Shown one piece after another: positions 12,553 through 23,355 of a stretch of DNA of 64,000 nt (its first letter is position 1; the number at the start of each line of letters is the position of its first letter). The stretch comes from Kuschelorhynchus macadamiae. Lineage: Eukaryota; Arthropoda; Insecta; Coleoptera; Curculionidae. The notes under the pieces are model-generated. The model searched no databases, was not told the DNA's origin, and saw nothing but the letters and a program-made list of their open reading frames with translations. The position numbers and the translations under genes were made by a program. The stretch covers positions 394,001 through 458,000 of the forward strand of contig JAUTXW010001615.1 in assembly GCA_030620095.1 (NCBI GenBank), given 5' to 3'.

Positions 12553-12930
12553 GTTTTAAAAACCGATGTTTCGTTTTCTAAGTCTCACCATCGACTTGTT
12601 TTTTTTTTAAATACAGACCTGGATTTTCTATTTCATTTTTAACAAGGGTTCGACCTCCTAAGACCAACCGTGTATCATACTTAATGTTTGAAGGGAAGAT
12701 TTAAGATTTTCCTATAAGAGATTATGTGTTAGAGAGAGACGGGAAACCTGAATCTTGCTAAATTCACAAAGGAAAATTTCAAATACTCTAAATGTTTGAG
12801 TGCCTTATTTTATTGGTTTTGGCAGGTCAAGAGCTTGTTAAAAATGAAATAAAAAGTCCAGGTCCGTGTTTAAAAAAATGAACTGGATGATGAGACTTCA
12901 AAGACGAAACGTAAGATTTTAAATCTGAGT
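12553..12930. repeat. Foldback: inverted repeat with ~100-bp arms
   Basis: The left arm (12,553-12,655) and right arm (12,833-12,930) are imperfect inverted copies; for example AGACCTGGATTTTCTATTTC pairs with GAAATAAAAAGTCCAGGTCC. Both arms contain a GATGRTGAGACTT...CGAAAC string on the strand reading outward, which resembles Penelope-element ends. Confidence 0.6.
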
Positions 12931-13248
12931 ACAGCATCTTGTAGAGGAATATTTTGCCAATTTCTATCTATACGACACTTGATTTTTTAGGCTTAATTTA
13001 AAATAAATCCAATAAGCAGTTTTTACATTGACACACACATCTCCTCATGATGAATTCGTATCAGTTTATACCGATATCAAATTTAATTTTTCTGCAAAAT
13101 AAGTCAGTTGAATAAGATTTATTTACTTTGATTTAAAAAAAAATTATTTGGCCGCCATTTTGTTCCGCCATCTTGAATTTGTACCACAACTTTACTAGTT
13201 TATCTCTATTTCACATTTAATGCTTGTACAAATTTTGAACTAATACGG

Positions 13249-15465
13249 CAGCGTGCAGTCCATGGAAGCAAGGGAAGCAGTGCTTCCTGAATTCCTGAAA
13301 AAATTACAAAACATCTTTTAAAATGTAATTTTTGAAATAGGAAACCATTAATTTAGTTTACATTAAAAATGCTAAAATATCTTAATTATCAAGCTCATAA
13401 TAAATTCGGCCTTGACTCCGACCCAGCCACAATAGAATATCGAATAGAACCTATGCCGGCTGCTAGCTTCTCTGCAGCCGAGTCCTGTATGCTTGATTTC
13501 CACCGGCTGTTTGCATTTCAGTCACGTGCTTTAAGTGGTGGCAGAAGCTACAAGATAAGAGCTTCAAAATGAAAAACTGTATTAGACATTTTTATTCGGA
13601 AAAACAATACGAACAATTTAAATGGCTAACAGGGTGTGAAAATATAAGTAAATTATTTTGTTGGCCATGTTTACTTTTTGAAAATGAAAAAGGTCTCTTG
13701 AATAAAACTGGTTTTTCCGATTTAAACAATTTCCATAAAGCTGTAAAAATACACATTATGTCCAAAGCGCATTTGCAGGCCGTCATAAAAGAAAAAGTCT
13801 TCGGCAAAACCAGAATTGAACACGCCCTTAATAAACAGTTGGAAATTAGTCATCGCCAACACAATGAACTAATCGATAAAAATAGGCAAATATTAAGAAA
13901 ACTTATCGATGTTGTTTGTTTCTCGGACAGCACGAATTGGGATTTAGAGGTTATGACGAAACAAGGGTTTCTTCAAATAGAGGAAATTTTCAAGACTTAA
14001 TTAGTTTAATGGCTAAATATGATGATTGCTTAAAAAAATCATTTAGAGCAGTCTAGCATTTTTCGCGGATCGTCGAATCGAATCCAGAATGATTTAATTT
14101 CCGCTGTTGCAACCATTATTCTAAAAAGAATTAAGCTGGAGATTGGCGAGGCGCCGTTCATTGCTATTGTTCTGGACGAAACAACTGATATCACTAAGTT
14201 TAGCCAATTATCTATAGTAATACGCTACGTTAAAACAAACGGAAGTATTCAAGAGCGATTTTTAGGTTTTAAGAATGTGTCCGAAAATCGTACAGCAGAT
14301 GCATTATATATCGTAGTTTATAACGTTACTAAAGAAATTAATGGAGAGAAAAAATTAGTTGCTCAAAGCTGTGATGGAGCTGCAGTGATGGCAGGACAAT
14401 TAGGTGATCTGCAAGCTAAAGTTTGAGAAACTTTCCTAAGTGCTGTGTTTGTCTGTTGTTTTGCTCATAAATTAAATTTAGTTTTATCCCAGTCCATCAA
14501 TCACATTAAAGAGTGTAAAGTATTTTTCGCTACCTTAAGTGGCATGGCTGCTATTTTTTTCCAAGTCAACAAAACGCACACAAGCTTTGGACTCCATTGT
14601 CCACAAACGATTGCCCAAAGTAAAAATCGTGAATCACTGACTGAACTATTTGAGAATATAATAGGACTTTGGTTTTTGAACTGTTTGAAACGTGATTTAA
14701 ATTTTAATTATTTGTTGAACGTATTTTCAGAAATATTTCCATTCCCGGACAATGTTTTTAATATATGACAAATTAAAACAAATGATATTGCTTTTTGCCT
14801 AAAAAAAGTGGATGATTTTAAGTCCATGTAGAGCCACAAGCCAAGCGCCTTCGAACAGACAAGGTGGGATATGTTCAAACATCATACAGACGCCTCTTTT
14901 ATGAAATAATCGATCAAATTCAGCAACAAATAAACTATAGATTTAACGGTTTAAATGATTTTAAATTCCTCGAGCTTTGCAATTTTGATGCATTTAAAGG
15001 AAAAACTTTTCCAGAAGATGCGTTTAAATCTCTTCTTCTTCATTATGGCCAGTTCTTCGACAGAGTGTTACTGCGATCTGAACTAAAAGTGATTTAGGAA
15101 ACTGATGACATTAGCTCAAAAAATAACGCTAAGGAACTATTGCAATTTTGATGATACACCGAAGTGTCGAAATTGTGTGAATTAGTATTGACAATACCTG
15201 CCACAAGTTCATCAGTAGAACGCAATTTTTCAACACTTAAACGTAAAAAAAAATTCGTGAGAAATTCAACGGGGCAGGAGAGACTCGCATACATCGCTGT
15301 TGTCCATTGAAAATAAACTTCTCCAAAATATGTCTGAGCATCGACGTTTTTATGATGACGTCATTGACGAATTTGCAAAAAATGATCTAAAAATCGAATT
15401 ACATTACAAATAGGTAAGTTTCTAAAAATTGCTTCCCTTTCTTAAAATTTCACCGCACGCCCCTG
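13249..15465 (+). mobile_element. hAT transposon nested in the A/B repeat
   Basis: The left end CAGCGTGCAGTCCATGGAAG and the right end (reverse complement CAGGGGCGTGCGGTGAAATT) form short diverged inverted termini typical of hAT elements. A/B repeat sequence lies directly on both sides. A clean 8-bp target duplication is no longer visible (TAATACGG against AATATAAT). The interior encodes a broken hAT transposase. Confidence 0.8.
13569..15413 (+). pseudogene. hAT transposase (TTF-type zinc finger, DUF4371, dimerisation domain), broken
   Basis: The ATG at 13,569 opens a 143-codon frame that includes a TTF-type zinc-finger-like part (EKQYEQFKWLTGCEN, LFCWPCLLFEN, and a HIMSKAHLQAV helix). The DDE core follows in other frames: FIAIVLDETTDITKFSQLS (first Asp, about 14,175), AQSCDGAAVMAG (second Asp, about 14,375), then CCFAHKLNLVLSQSI. 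The C-terminal hAT dimerisation block IPATSSSVERNFSTLKR near 15,200 carries the catalytic Glu. The protein should end at the TAG at 15,411. This copy lacks the N-terminal exon part seen in the copy at 20,610. Stops such as the TGA near 14,425 and at least four frameshifts make it dead. Confidence 0.9.
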
Positions 15466-16565
15466 AATATAATATGTAGTGTAGTTTTTATTCAGGCCGA
15501 TTTTTTTATAGTTAATTAAGCCACATTTGGTTTTTATCTTATACTCATACCCAAATGTTACAAGTTCATTCCTACGTAACACTTGATTTTTGTGCAAAAT
15601 TTTGATAATTATTATTTTAATAATAATTTTTTTAACATTTCACTAGGCTGCCACCTTATTCGGGCATATTCAATTTATACCAAAATATTACCAGGTTATC
15701 CCCATTCGACCCTTATTTTTTGAATAAAAATTGAAATTAATCTGATGAGTAGATTTTAAGCTATGCCGCGAAATGCAGACAGAGAGACAAGACGACAGAC
15801 GGAGCGACGGAATTGATACAATATATTTTTTGGCATCTAGGGATGCTAAAACCTGAGAGGATGATTTTTTCACGATAACAAAATATTTTATTTGACCGCC
15901 AACTTGAATTAGTATCATAGTTTTACTAGTTGATCTCAACACTACAATTAGTTATGACTCACAATTTGAAATCAGTCCATTAAGTAGTTGTTTCAGGTTG
16001 AATTTTCAAATATTTTATTAAACCGCAATTTTTTTCCGCCATCTTGGATTCGTACCAAAATTTGATTTCTACATAATTCTTGACTTTTGTGCAAAATTTG
16101 TAAAAAATCGGATAAGTAATTTTTCAGTAATATTAATTCTTTTAACATTTTACTAGGCCGCCATTTTGTTTTGCCATATCGGATTTTTCCAAAATGTTAC
16201 CAGGTTATTCCCATTTGATCAAAATTTTGCAGTCAATCAGTTAAGTGGTTTTTTAGCTATGCTGCGAACGGACAGACCGACAGACAGATAGACCGACGTA
16301 ATTGAGAAAACATGTTTTTTTCGGCATCTAGGGATCCTGAGACGTAAATATCTGAAAAAATCTCGGAGGGTGATTCTTTCAGGGATATAATACTTCTCTT
16401 TTACGAGGGAAAATAAAAAGGAACAAGATTTTTACGAATATCTTCGGTAGTAACCTGAATTTTTCGCTTTTATCAACGACATATTATTTGACATTAAGTT
16501 GTGCAACTTTGCCCTAATTTAACCAGCCTCGTATCTCTTACGGTTTTTGAAATTTCAATGCTATT

Positions 16566-16585
16566 CCTTAAATTTGTAAACCCTG

Positions 16586-16669
<84 letters not shown>
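16566..16669. repeat. (TA)n microsatellite left of E3
   Basis: About 50 TA units run directly into the CAGGGTG terminus of the mariner at 16,670. The long Ile-Tyr open frames across it are artefacts. Confidence 0.95.
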
Positions 16670-16672
<3 letters not shown>

Positions 16673-19563
16673 GGTGATTCACGTTGAGTGTCCTATTAAA
16701 AGTTCTGGAGAACTATAAAAGAGATTTTTTTCAAATTCGGCATACGGACATAATAGGTAATAATCTATATTTTAAAAATTTTCGCACGTGCAGCATTGCA
16801 ACATCTCTCCAAAACCAATAGCAACATTGACATTTCAAATAGAACACCCTATATTTTATTGCATTTTCTGATTCTACGCACGATTTTAAGTAACTTTTGT
16901 TAACATCTTCCTATACTTATCTCCTACCATTTTCTCTAAAAAAATTAATTTATGATTTTTTTAGAAAATCACCACGTTAATAAAATTCCATATTTACCTG
17001 CGTAAGCGAGATAATTACTAGATTTTTTTTCTGGGTTAGAGAGTGCATATATTTAAAATAACATATAATAAGCATATAATAAGGGCATTTTTATCGAAAT
17101 TTAGTAATGGTGAAAACTCATTTATTTTAAATACAACACTCTGTATTTTATGGTATCTTCGAAAAAACCAATACCTTACCTACAATATTTCCATATATGT
17201 TCCTATACCCATCTCCCAGCATTTTTTAGATACGAGCCAACTTTGAATATTTTCCTGTTTTCAAAGACCATCCACAACAAAAGCACCCGCCTCGGCACCT
17301 GCTTAGCGAATCACTTAACTAGTTAGGCCATGTAAGGTTTTATTTACCTCGTACTGACAATTATTTGAAATAAACAGACAGTTTTAAATACGGTGAATAA
17401 TCCAAAATGTATTTTTTTTAAATACAATTTGTAACCTAAAGGTGTTAGATATTATAAGTGATAATTAAACAAACAAATAATACATAATCGTTAATTTTTA
17501 GCAAAAGAAAGATAACTGATTGTTAAATTGCTTAAAATGGCCACCATTCGCATTAAGGCATTCGTGCAAACATGTTAATTGGTTTCTTGTTGTTGCTCTT
17601 CGTATTTCCTCAGGATTTAATTCGTCAAAAGCTCGACGTACTCGATTTTCCAGATCCTGGAGATTTTGTATTGGATTTTCTACATAAACTCGCTCTTTGA
17701 TGGTTCCCCAAAGGTAAGAATCTAGGAGAGTTAGGTCCGGAGACCGAGGTGGCCAATCCCATGGTCTCAAACGTCTGAACCACCTATCTTCGAACATTCC
17801 ATATAATTCTTGACTCACTTCATTGCTGCAATGTGCAGGAGCCCCATCCAATTGGTACCAGCAAGAAATCAATAATTGTAGTGTTAACTCATCCAAAAAC
17901 TCATTAACTGTAGTTCTTAAAATATCCAGATATTTATTCGAAGTTAAATTTTCATCGTAGATACAATAAGCAAATTTATTGTCCATCAGTAAGCAAAAAA
18001 CATTAAACCCGAATTGAAACTGAAATCTTCGTTCTATAACTAATTTTGGGTTTTCAGCCGCCCAAAAATGACTATTTCGTCTATTAAATATTCCTTCCCT
18101 CGTAAATTTCGACTCGTCAGTTCAGATAATTTTTTTCAAAAATAGTGGGTCTTCCTCAATTTTAGTTAGAACTATTTTGCAAAATTCAGTACGTCTCTGA
18201 AAATCTTCTGGTAAAAGGTCTTGCTGGGTGATAAATTTAAATGGTTGAATGTTATGTTTGCTTAGAATACGTTGAATTGTTGAATATGAAAGTCCTAGAT
18301 CTATTTCAGCACTTCTAATTGATGCTTGCGGGTAAACGTTAAAATATCCAAGTACATTTATTTCATTGCCTTCATTATCAGTTTGTAGTTTTGTGTATGA
18401 TCTATGTTTTATAATTTTGCCGTGATTTTTAAAATTTGCTTCATATCTGAAATATGAAGGCAAAATAAATAGAAAGCCTAAAATGCTGTGTACACGTACG
18501 AAAGAATTGTACCAAAAGAGAGGATGTCAGTATTAATGTGTATAATCAGAGTCCAAGGACCATCATCAAAATATTATGTTATGCACGTTAATACTGACAA
18601 CCTCCTGTTATTTTAGCAACATAAATTGATTTTTAAGGAAATAAAAAAACTATTATTGCATTAAGTACCTTCTAAATTTTTTCCTGTGCATAGGAGGTAA
18701 ATGAGGATACATCTCGTTAAATTTTCTGCAGGTTCTTGAAATAACTTTGTTACACTCTCCATGAATGTAAAATAAATTTAAAATATTAATATTGGAATAT
18801 TCAATTGCGTTTTCCATTTTTACGGAGCACAATTGAAAATTATCTGTTAATGTCAAAAAGATGTCAGGAAGAAGTAAACAAAACCTTCCATGGCCTACCA
18901 AGCTAAGTTATTCGTTAAGCGGGTGGTTTTGTTATGGTAGTCTTTGAAAACAGGAAAATATTCAAAGTTGGCTCATATCTAAAAAATGGTGGGAGATGGG
19001 TATAGGAACATATATTGAAATATTGTAGGTAAGGTATTGGTTTATTCGAAGATACCATAAAATACAGGGTGTTGTATTTAAAATAAATGAGTTTTCACTA
19101 TTAATAATTTCGATAAAAATGCCCTTTTCATACGACACCCTGTATGATATATCGCTATTCTAACATATAGTTATATTAAATATATGCATTCTCTAACCCA
19201 GAAAAAAAAATCTAGTAATTATCTCGCTTACGCAGGTAAATATGGAATTTTATTAACGTGGTGATTTTCTAAAAAAAAATCATAAATTAATTTTTTTAGA
19301 GAAAATGGTAGGAGATAAGTATAGGAAGATGTTAACAAAAGTTACTTAAAATCGTGCGTAGAATCAGAAACTGCAATAAAATATAGGGTGTTCTAATTGA
19401 AATTTCAATGGTGTGCTATTGGTTTCGGAGAGATGTGGCAACGCTGCACTTGCGAAAATATTTTTAAAATATAGATTATTACCCATTATGTCCGTACGCC
19501 GAATTTGAAAAAAATCCCTTTTATAGTTCTCCAGAACTTTTAATAGGACACTCAAAGTGAATC

Positions 19564-19568
<5 letters not shown>
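16670..19568 (-). mobile_element. DD41D mariner-like element E3, nearly intact, ~670-bp inverted termini
   Basis: The ends begin CAGGGTGATTCACGTTGAGTG and close with the inverted ACTCAAAGTGAATCACCCT. The left arm 16,670-17,336 and right arm 18,885-19,568 pair nearly throughout, which is far longer than the roughly 30 bp usual for mariners. Each arm holds internal CACCCTGTA-like copies (for example 19,076 and 19,137). TA tracts flank both sides. The single minus-strand gene has one intron and one in-frame stop. The element is about 2.9 kb. Confidence 0.9.
17498..18817 (-). pseudogene. mariner-like DDE transposase of E3, one intron, one premature stop
   Basis: Exon 1 runs 18,817-18,669 from an ATG and encodes the first helix-turn-helix. 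A GT-AG intron (18,668-18,447) splits an Arg codon after KKFR. Exon 2 runs 18,446-17,498. The joined frame is 365 codons, normal for a mariner transposase. The second helix-turn-helix (LGLSYSTIQRIL) comes next. The DDE core has TDESKF (first Asp), YQLDGAPAHCS (second Asp) and PPRSPDLTLLDSYLWG (third Asp), with 41 residues between the last two. The only visible lesion is a TGA where a Trp is expected just before TDES, near 18,125. The promoter probably lies in the right terminal repeat, which ends 68 bp before the ATG. The protein would act on its own TIRs and TA targets. Confidence 0.9.

Positions 19569-19620
<52 letters not shown>
19569..19620. repeat. (TA)n microsatellite right of E3
   Basis: About 26 TA units abut the last base of the mariner right terminus, matching the tract at its left end. 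Confidence 0.95.
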
Positions 19621-19624
<4 letters not shown>

Positions 19625-20252
19625 TTCTGAATGAAATAAAAGTGTGCATTATTATAAATATTATTCTATTCTGTTTAGATTTCACGCCTGCGTTATTTCC
19701 GAATATGCAAAGTAACGTTATAAATGATGTGACACAAAATTTAGTCCACCCCGCTTACACTCCTTGCATTTCCATTACACTTCACTAAATCATGAGATAA
19801 AATTGTTCAAGTTACCGCCACGACAGAAAAGAAAATTTAATTCGAACCTCTCTTTTTCTCGGATGATAAAAATCTGAATGTATCGGCCCGATTAACATGT
19901 TAATAGAAGCGTGAGTAAAAGAAATTAAATACCTGACCAACACCTGTATCAGTATTTTAGATAAGTCTAAGAATGTGACCGGTTAACGCTTGAGAGGACT
20001 CATAAAGCTAACCAGCATGGGAAAATGGATTGGGCAGGCTTCGGTTTTAGTAAATCTCATGAAAAATGTACTAGTTATGTGCAGTGACGTGTCACCAAAG
20101 ACTATTAGAGAGAAGCCAGTACGGATACACAAATGAATCACAGGAAAACAAGTGTCTTATTTCGTTGTTTGAAAAGATTTATAAGTCAAAGAAACGTTTT
20201 AATTTTTAGAGTTTGAATATAACCCATGTTTTTATTATCTTTTGACAGAAAC
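19621..20252. other. No recognised gene; not obviously repetitive
   Basis: Base composition is more balanced than in the flanks, and I see no transposon termini. It may be host DNA upstream of gene 1. No ATG exon with a convincing donor site was found in it. Confidence 0.4.
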
Positions 20253-21198
20253 AAAACAATCTTCTAAAATATAATTTTTGAAATAGGAAACCATTAATTT
20301 AGTTTATATTAAAAATGGTAAAATATTATTTTAATTATCAAGACCATAATAAATGCGGCCTTGACTCCGACTCAGCCACTATATCGAATAGAACCTATGC
20401 GGGCCGCTAGCTTCTCTGCAGCCAAGTTCTGTCTACTTGATTTCCTGTGAATCGAGCCAGAGGTTATTGAACTTTCCACCGGCTGTTTGTAATTTTTGCA
20501 TTTAAGTGGTGGCGGAATTTTGGTCCACGCTATCGTTGGAGTAGGTTCTTTGTTTGAACGGCTATCCGTGTGTTGTGTGATACATACGTCGCGTCGTGCA
20601 TGGTGCGATATGGAAGACAATAATACGGACGTGGTGAATAATGTTGAAAATGTTGGAGAATTTAGTAAGAAGAGTGTGTGTGAATATGTGGTGTATGTCT
20701 TAATAATAAAGGGATTGTCAACATTAACTTTCGCTGATAAGCTTCAAATAATTTCCAAACGGGGGGCAAAACCGCCTATGAAAAATTTAACCCCAAAAAT
20801 GAAAAACTGTATTAAAAATTTTTATCCGGAAAAACAATACGAACAATTTAAATGGCTAACAGGGTGTGAAAATACAAGAAAATTATTTTGTTGGCCATGT
20901 TTATTTTTTGAAAATGAAAAAGGTCTCTGGAATAAAACTGGTTTTTCCGATTTAAACAAATTCTATAAAGCTGTAAAAAGACACATTATGTCCAAAGCGC
21001 ATTTACAGGCCGTCATAAAAGATAAAGTCTTCGGCAAAAAAAAACAGTTGGAAATTAGTCACCGCTAACACAATGAACTAGTCGAAAAAAATAGGCAAAT
21101 ATTAAGAAGACTTATCGATGTTGTTTGTTTTCTCGGACTGCACGAATTCTGATTTAGAGGTCATGACGAAACAAGGGTTTCTTCAAATTTATCATTTA
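20253..21198 (+). pseudogene. hAT transposase, second copy, N-terminal part only
   Basis: This segment matches 13,310-13,570 and then 13,569-13,980 of the hAT above at about 90% by eye. It retains an extra stretch, 20,610-20,800, absent from that copy. That stretch begins with an ATG (20,610) followed by acidic residues and reads into LTFADKLQIISKRGAKPP before the zinc-finger region (QYEQFKWLTGCEN, LFCWPCLFFEN). It thus shows the true amino terminus of this family. The frame breaks at 21,068 after a small deletion, and homology stops near 21,198 without a terminus. The DDE core is missing. It sits just upstream of host gene 1. Confidence 0.85.
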
Positions 21199-21425
21199 TT
21201 TGAAATAATAAGCCTGCAATATGAACTTATTAACAAGATGGCTGTGGTTAAAGTGAATAAATTAACTGAGATAAATGGGGACAAGATTACTTGTTGACAC
21301 GATCTGACAATTAAAAAGCAAAGAAAAAAATACAATATGTAGCATATGCGTATGATTAGCATTTCCAAAATAACAATCGTCTATTTGCTAAACTAAAATT
21401 TTGGTACTCATTTTTTTTGTTTCAG

Positions 21426-21502
21426 ATGATTTTAGGCAGTCTGCTAGGCATGCTGTCGTACTCATCAGCCTTTTGGTTTTCCGCTGAGGAACCTAAACCT
21501 AC
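21426..21502 (+). CDS. Host gene 1, signal-peptide exon of a small secreted protein
   Basis: A strong acceptor (T-rich tract then GTTTCAG at 21,425) is followed by ATG and 25 open codons, then a consensus donor AC|GTAAGT at 21,503. The peptide starts MILGSLLGMLSYSSAFWFSA and turns acidic and proline-rich (EEPKP), as expected for a secretion signal and the start of a mature protein. The exon leaves after two bases of a Thr codon. The exon at 33,185 begins with the one base needed (ACA) and runs open to a stop, giving 103 residues in total. Because the ATG touches the acceptor, a short upstream exon may supply the real start; I did not find one. GC content is well above the surroundings. I do not recognise the family. 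Confidence 0.7.
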
Positions 21503-21814
21503 GTAAGTAGTAATAAATTCTATGAATGATATAGAATATATCTAAAATTAATATTGCTCTGAGTTGCTCTGAGTTGACAATACTGGGATGGAGGGGGGGT
21601 TAGGGCTTAAAATGGAAAAAATAAATCTCTAAATAATTTTAATTAACGAAAATGTTATTTCTGTTTCGTCCAGAAATAAAGAAAATTGAATATGAATATT
21701 TCAGAATTAATGAGGTAGGATGATGATGCCTCTTTCTTATCAAGTAAAAATTTCACTATTTGTTTTATTTAAAATGTAAGGCTTAAAAATCATAATCATC
21801 ATCAACAAAAGTTG

Positions 21815-21945
21815 TTTGAAAAGATACTATATATGACCTTGTACCGAACTAAATTGGATCACACTTCGTTATTCCTGATAAAAGAAAAAAATTCATAGCG
21901 AGGGAAGTTCCGGGTAAAGGAAATTTACCAATTTTTTTTAATAAA
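21815..21945 (-). repeat. Dispersed repeat A/B, B part with uninterrupted junction
   Basis: The reverse complement matches 11,421-11,520 (GGTAAATTTCC, GGAACTTCCCTCGCTATGAA, GAAGTGTGATCCAATTTAG). It passes without a break through TATATAGTA into TCTTTTCAAAC, the edge of the A part. Other copies carry transposons at this junction. Confidence 0.65.
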
Positions 21946-22115
21946 TATTTGTGTTGTTTTATGATTACTAAAGGATTGAGTTTATCTCAAAATAAATATT
22001 ATTTACGTTTTTACCAATAATCTTGAGGTATTATCTACAAATAGCACTCTAAAAATGAATTTATCTTGTGATTACACCATAGTTTACCAAAAAAAAACCA
22101 TATTTTTATCTTGTT

Positions 22116-22131
22116 TCATATGTTAAGTGAA
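22116..22131. repeat. 16-bp target duplication, left of E4
   Basis: TCATATGTTAAGTGAA is identical to 23,340-23,355. Confidence 0.85.
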
Positions 22132-23339
22132 GAACCCAATTCTATTTTTATAGGTTCTTCGAAACTACAATATAAAATGATTAAATAAAAATGTAATATA
22201 ATATCAAAAAAGTAAGTTGACTGACTAGAGTAGAACGTTTTACTTTTTTTTTATTAGATTATACTTTTTTAGTATCATTAAAAAACTAAACGAAAAAAAA
22301 AAGATTATTATTTGACCGTCATTTGGTGCCTATTTAAAAAAGATTGGTTAGATTAACTTACCAATGATCCCACACCAAACGTTACTTCCAAATCTGATCT
22401 GTAGACGTCTCTCTGCTACTTCGTGAGGATTTTTCACAGCCCAATGATGACGGTTGTGTCTATTAAAGACTCCACAATTCATGAACCTGCTCTCATCGGA
22501 CCACAAGACATGATTTACAAAATCAGGATTTTCATTACATCTCCTAGTATACCACTCACAGAACTGTAGTCGTCTTGGAAAATCAGTTTCCTTAAGTCCT
22601 TCTACTATTATGTGTTTGTATGGTTTTGAAACTCTCTGTACTGTTGATTTTGGCACATTAGTTTCCTGTTCTACAGTTCTTACCGATGCACTAGGGTTTT
22701 CGTTGATAGCTTGTAAAATGTTTCTGTCTCGATTTTCATTGTTATTATTGTATCCGCTTCTAAGTTGTTCGAAGGCACCATGGTTAATTAAATTAACTAC
22801 GATTTTCCTGAATTGGGTTTTATGAGGCTGCCGTCGTTCGGGGTACATCTCCAAATACCTTGCTGAGGTAACGTCGGCGTTTCTGTATGATTGAAAGTAG
22901 AGAGCTACCATGTCAACCTTTTCTTCAAAATCTTTAATGCACTTGTGAGATATCACCGGACTGGTCATTTTAGGCTCTTTCCAAAAATCGAAAAACCCAA
23001 TATAGCGGCCATAAGAAAAATGAGAGTTGAGGCGGGTTGCGGGTTAACAAAAAACAATGAAGACGTGTCGTATACGCCATCTTATTTGTCTTAAAAATGC
23101 GTCCGAATAATGTCACATATTGGCAACTGTCAAATTTACCGTTCTGTATATACTGCCAAGAACGAAATCCGCCATTTTCGGTTTTTCCCCGATTTTCCAA
23201 AAACAGTTGATCGATCGTAAATCTGATGAGCCGGATATCGAATGCAATAAGTTTCCTCTAAAACTTTCCCCATTTAACCTTTGCTGTAGGTATAATAGCA
23301 GCCGAGATCCCTGTATAGAGAAGCGAATCCAGGACACAC
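22132..23339 (-). mobile_element. DD41D mariner half-element E4 between 16-bp direct repeats
   Basis: This is a copy of 57,262-58,732 of element E6 at well over 90% by eye, lacking about 245 bp around the start codon. One end is the mariner terminus (reverse complement AGTGTGTCCTGG), and the other stops inside the intron sequence at GAACCCAATTC. There is no second terminus. The flanking repeats are 16 bp, not TA, which is odd for a mariner and more like retroposition. Confidence 0.8.
22348..22968 (-). pseudogene. mariner-like transposase, first exon only, deleted start
   Basis: The minus-strand frame gives EEKVDMVALYFQSYR at the start of the first helix-turn-helix, then a second helix-turn-helix (VPKSTVQRV) and LWSDESRFMNCGVFN with the first catalytic Asp. 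It ends at WCGIIG followed by GTAAGTTAATC, the donor of the intron also seen in E5 and E6. The second exon with the other two Asp residues is absent. A deletion fused the coding sequence to 5' untranslated DNA, so the true ATG is gone. A further 12-15 bases are lost near 22,612, where KNKYHPYKP of the E6 copy is shortened. It cannot make an active enzyme. Confidence 0.9.
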
Positions 23340-23355
23340 TCATATGTTAAGTGAA
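23340..23355. repeat. 16-bp target duplication, right of E4
   Basis: Identical to 22,116-22,131. The first T may belong to the element, making the duplication 15 bp. Confidence 0.85.

Larger units (their letters stand above)
11421..16410 (+). repeat. Dispersed repeat A/B, long copy broken by three insertions
   Basis: The B part (11,421-11,520) reads AATCGGTAAATTACC, a GGGAACTT block and GGAATAATGAAGTGT. The A part resumes at 12,318 with TTTTTATTGGGCGTCATTTT, again at 12,990-13,248, and again at 15,470-16,410 up to TTTACGAGGGAAA. A mariner MITE, a foldback and a hAT separate the pieces. Without them the repeat would be about 1.6 kb. The tail unit 16,270-16,400 has the CAGACAGACAGA block and GGCATCTAGGGATCCTGAG. 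Confidence 0.7.

Noticed and set aside
16494..16682. Open frames of Ile-Tyr repeats
   Set aside because: They are translations of (TA)n tracts; the same holds at 27,952-28,164.
22610..23350. Several overlapping frames on both strands
   Set aside because: They are shadows of the E4 transposase exon and of its terminal repeat.
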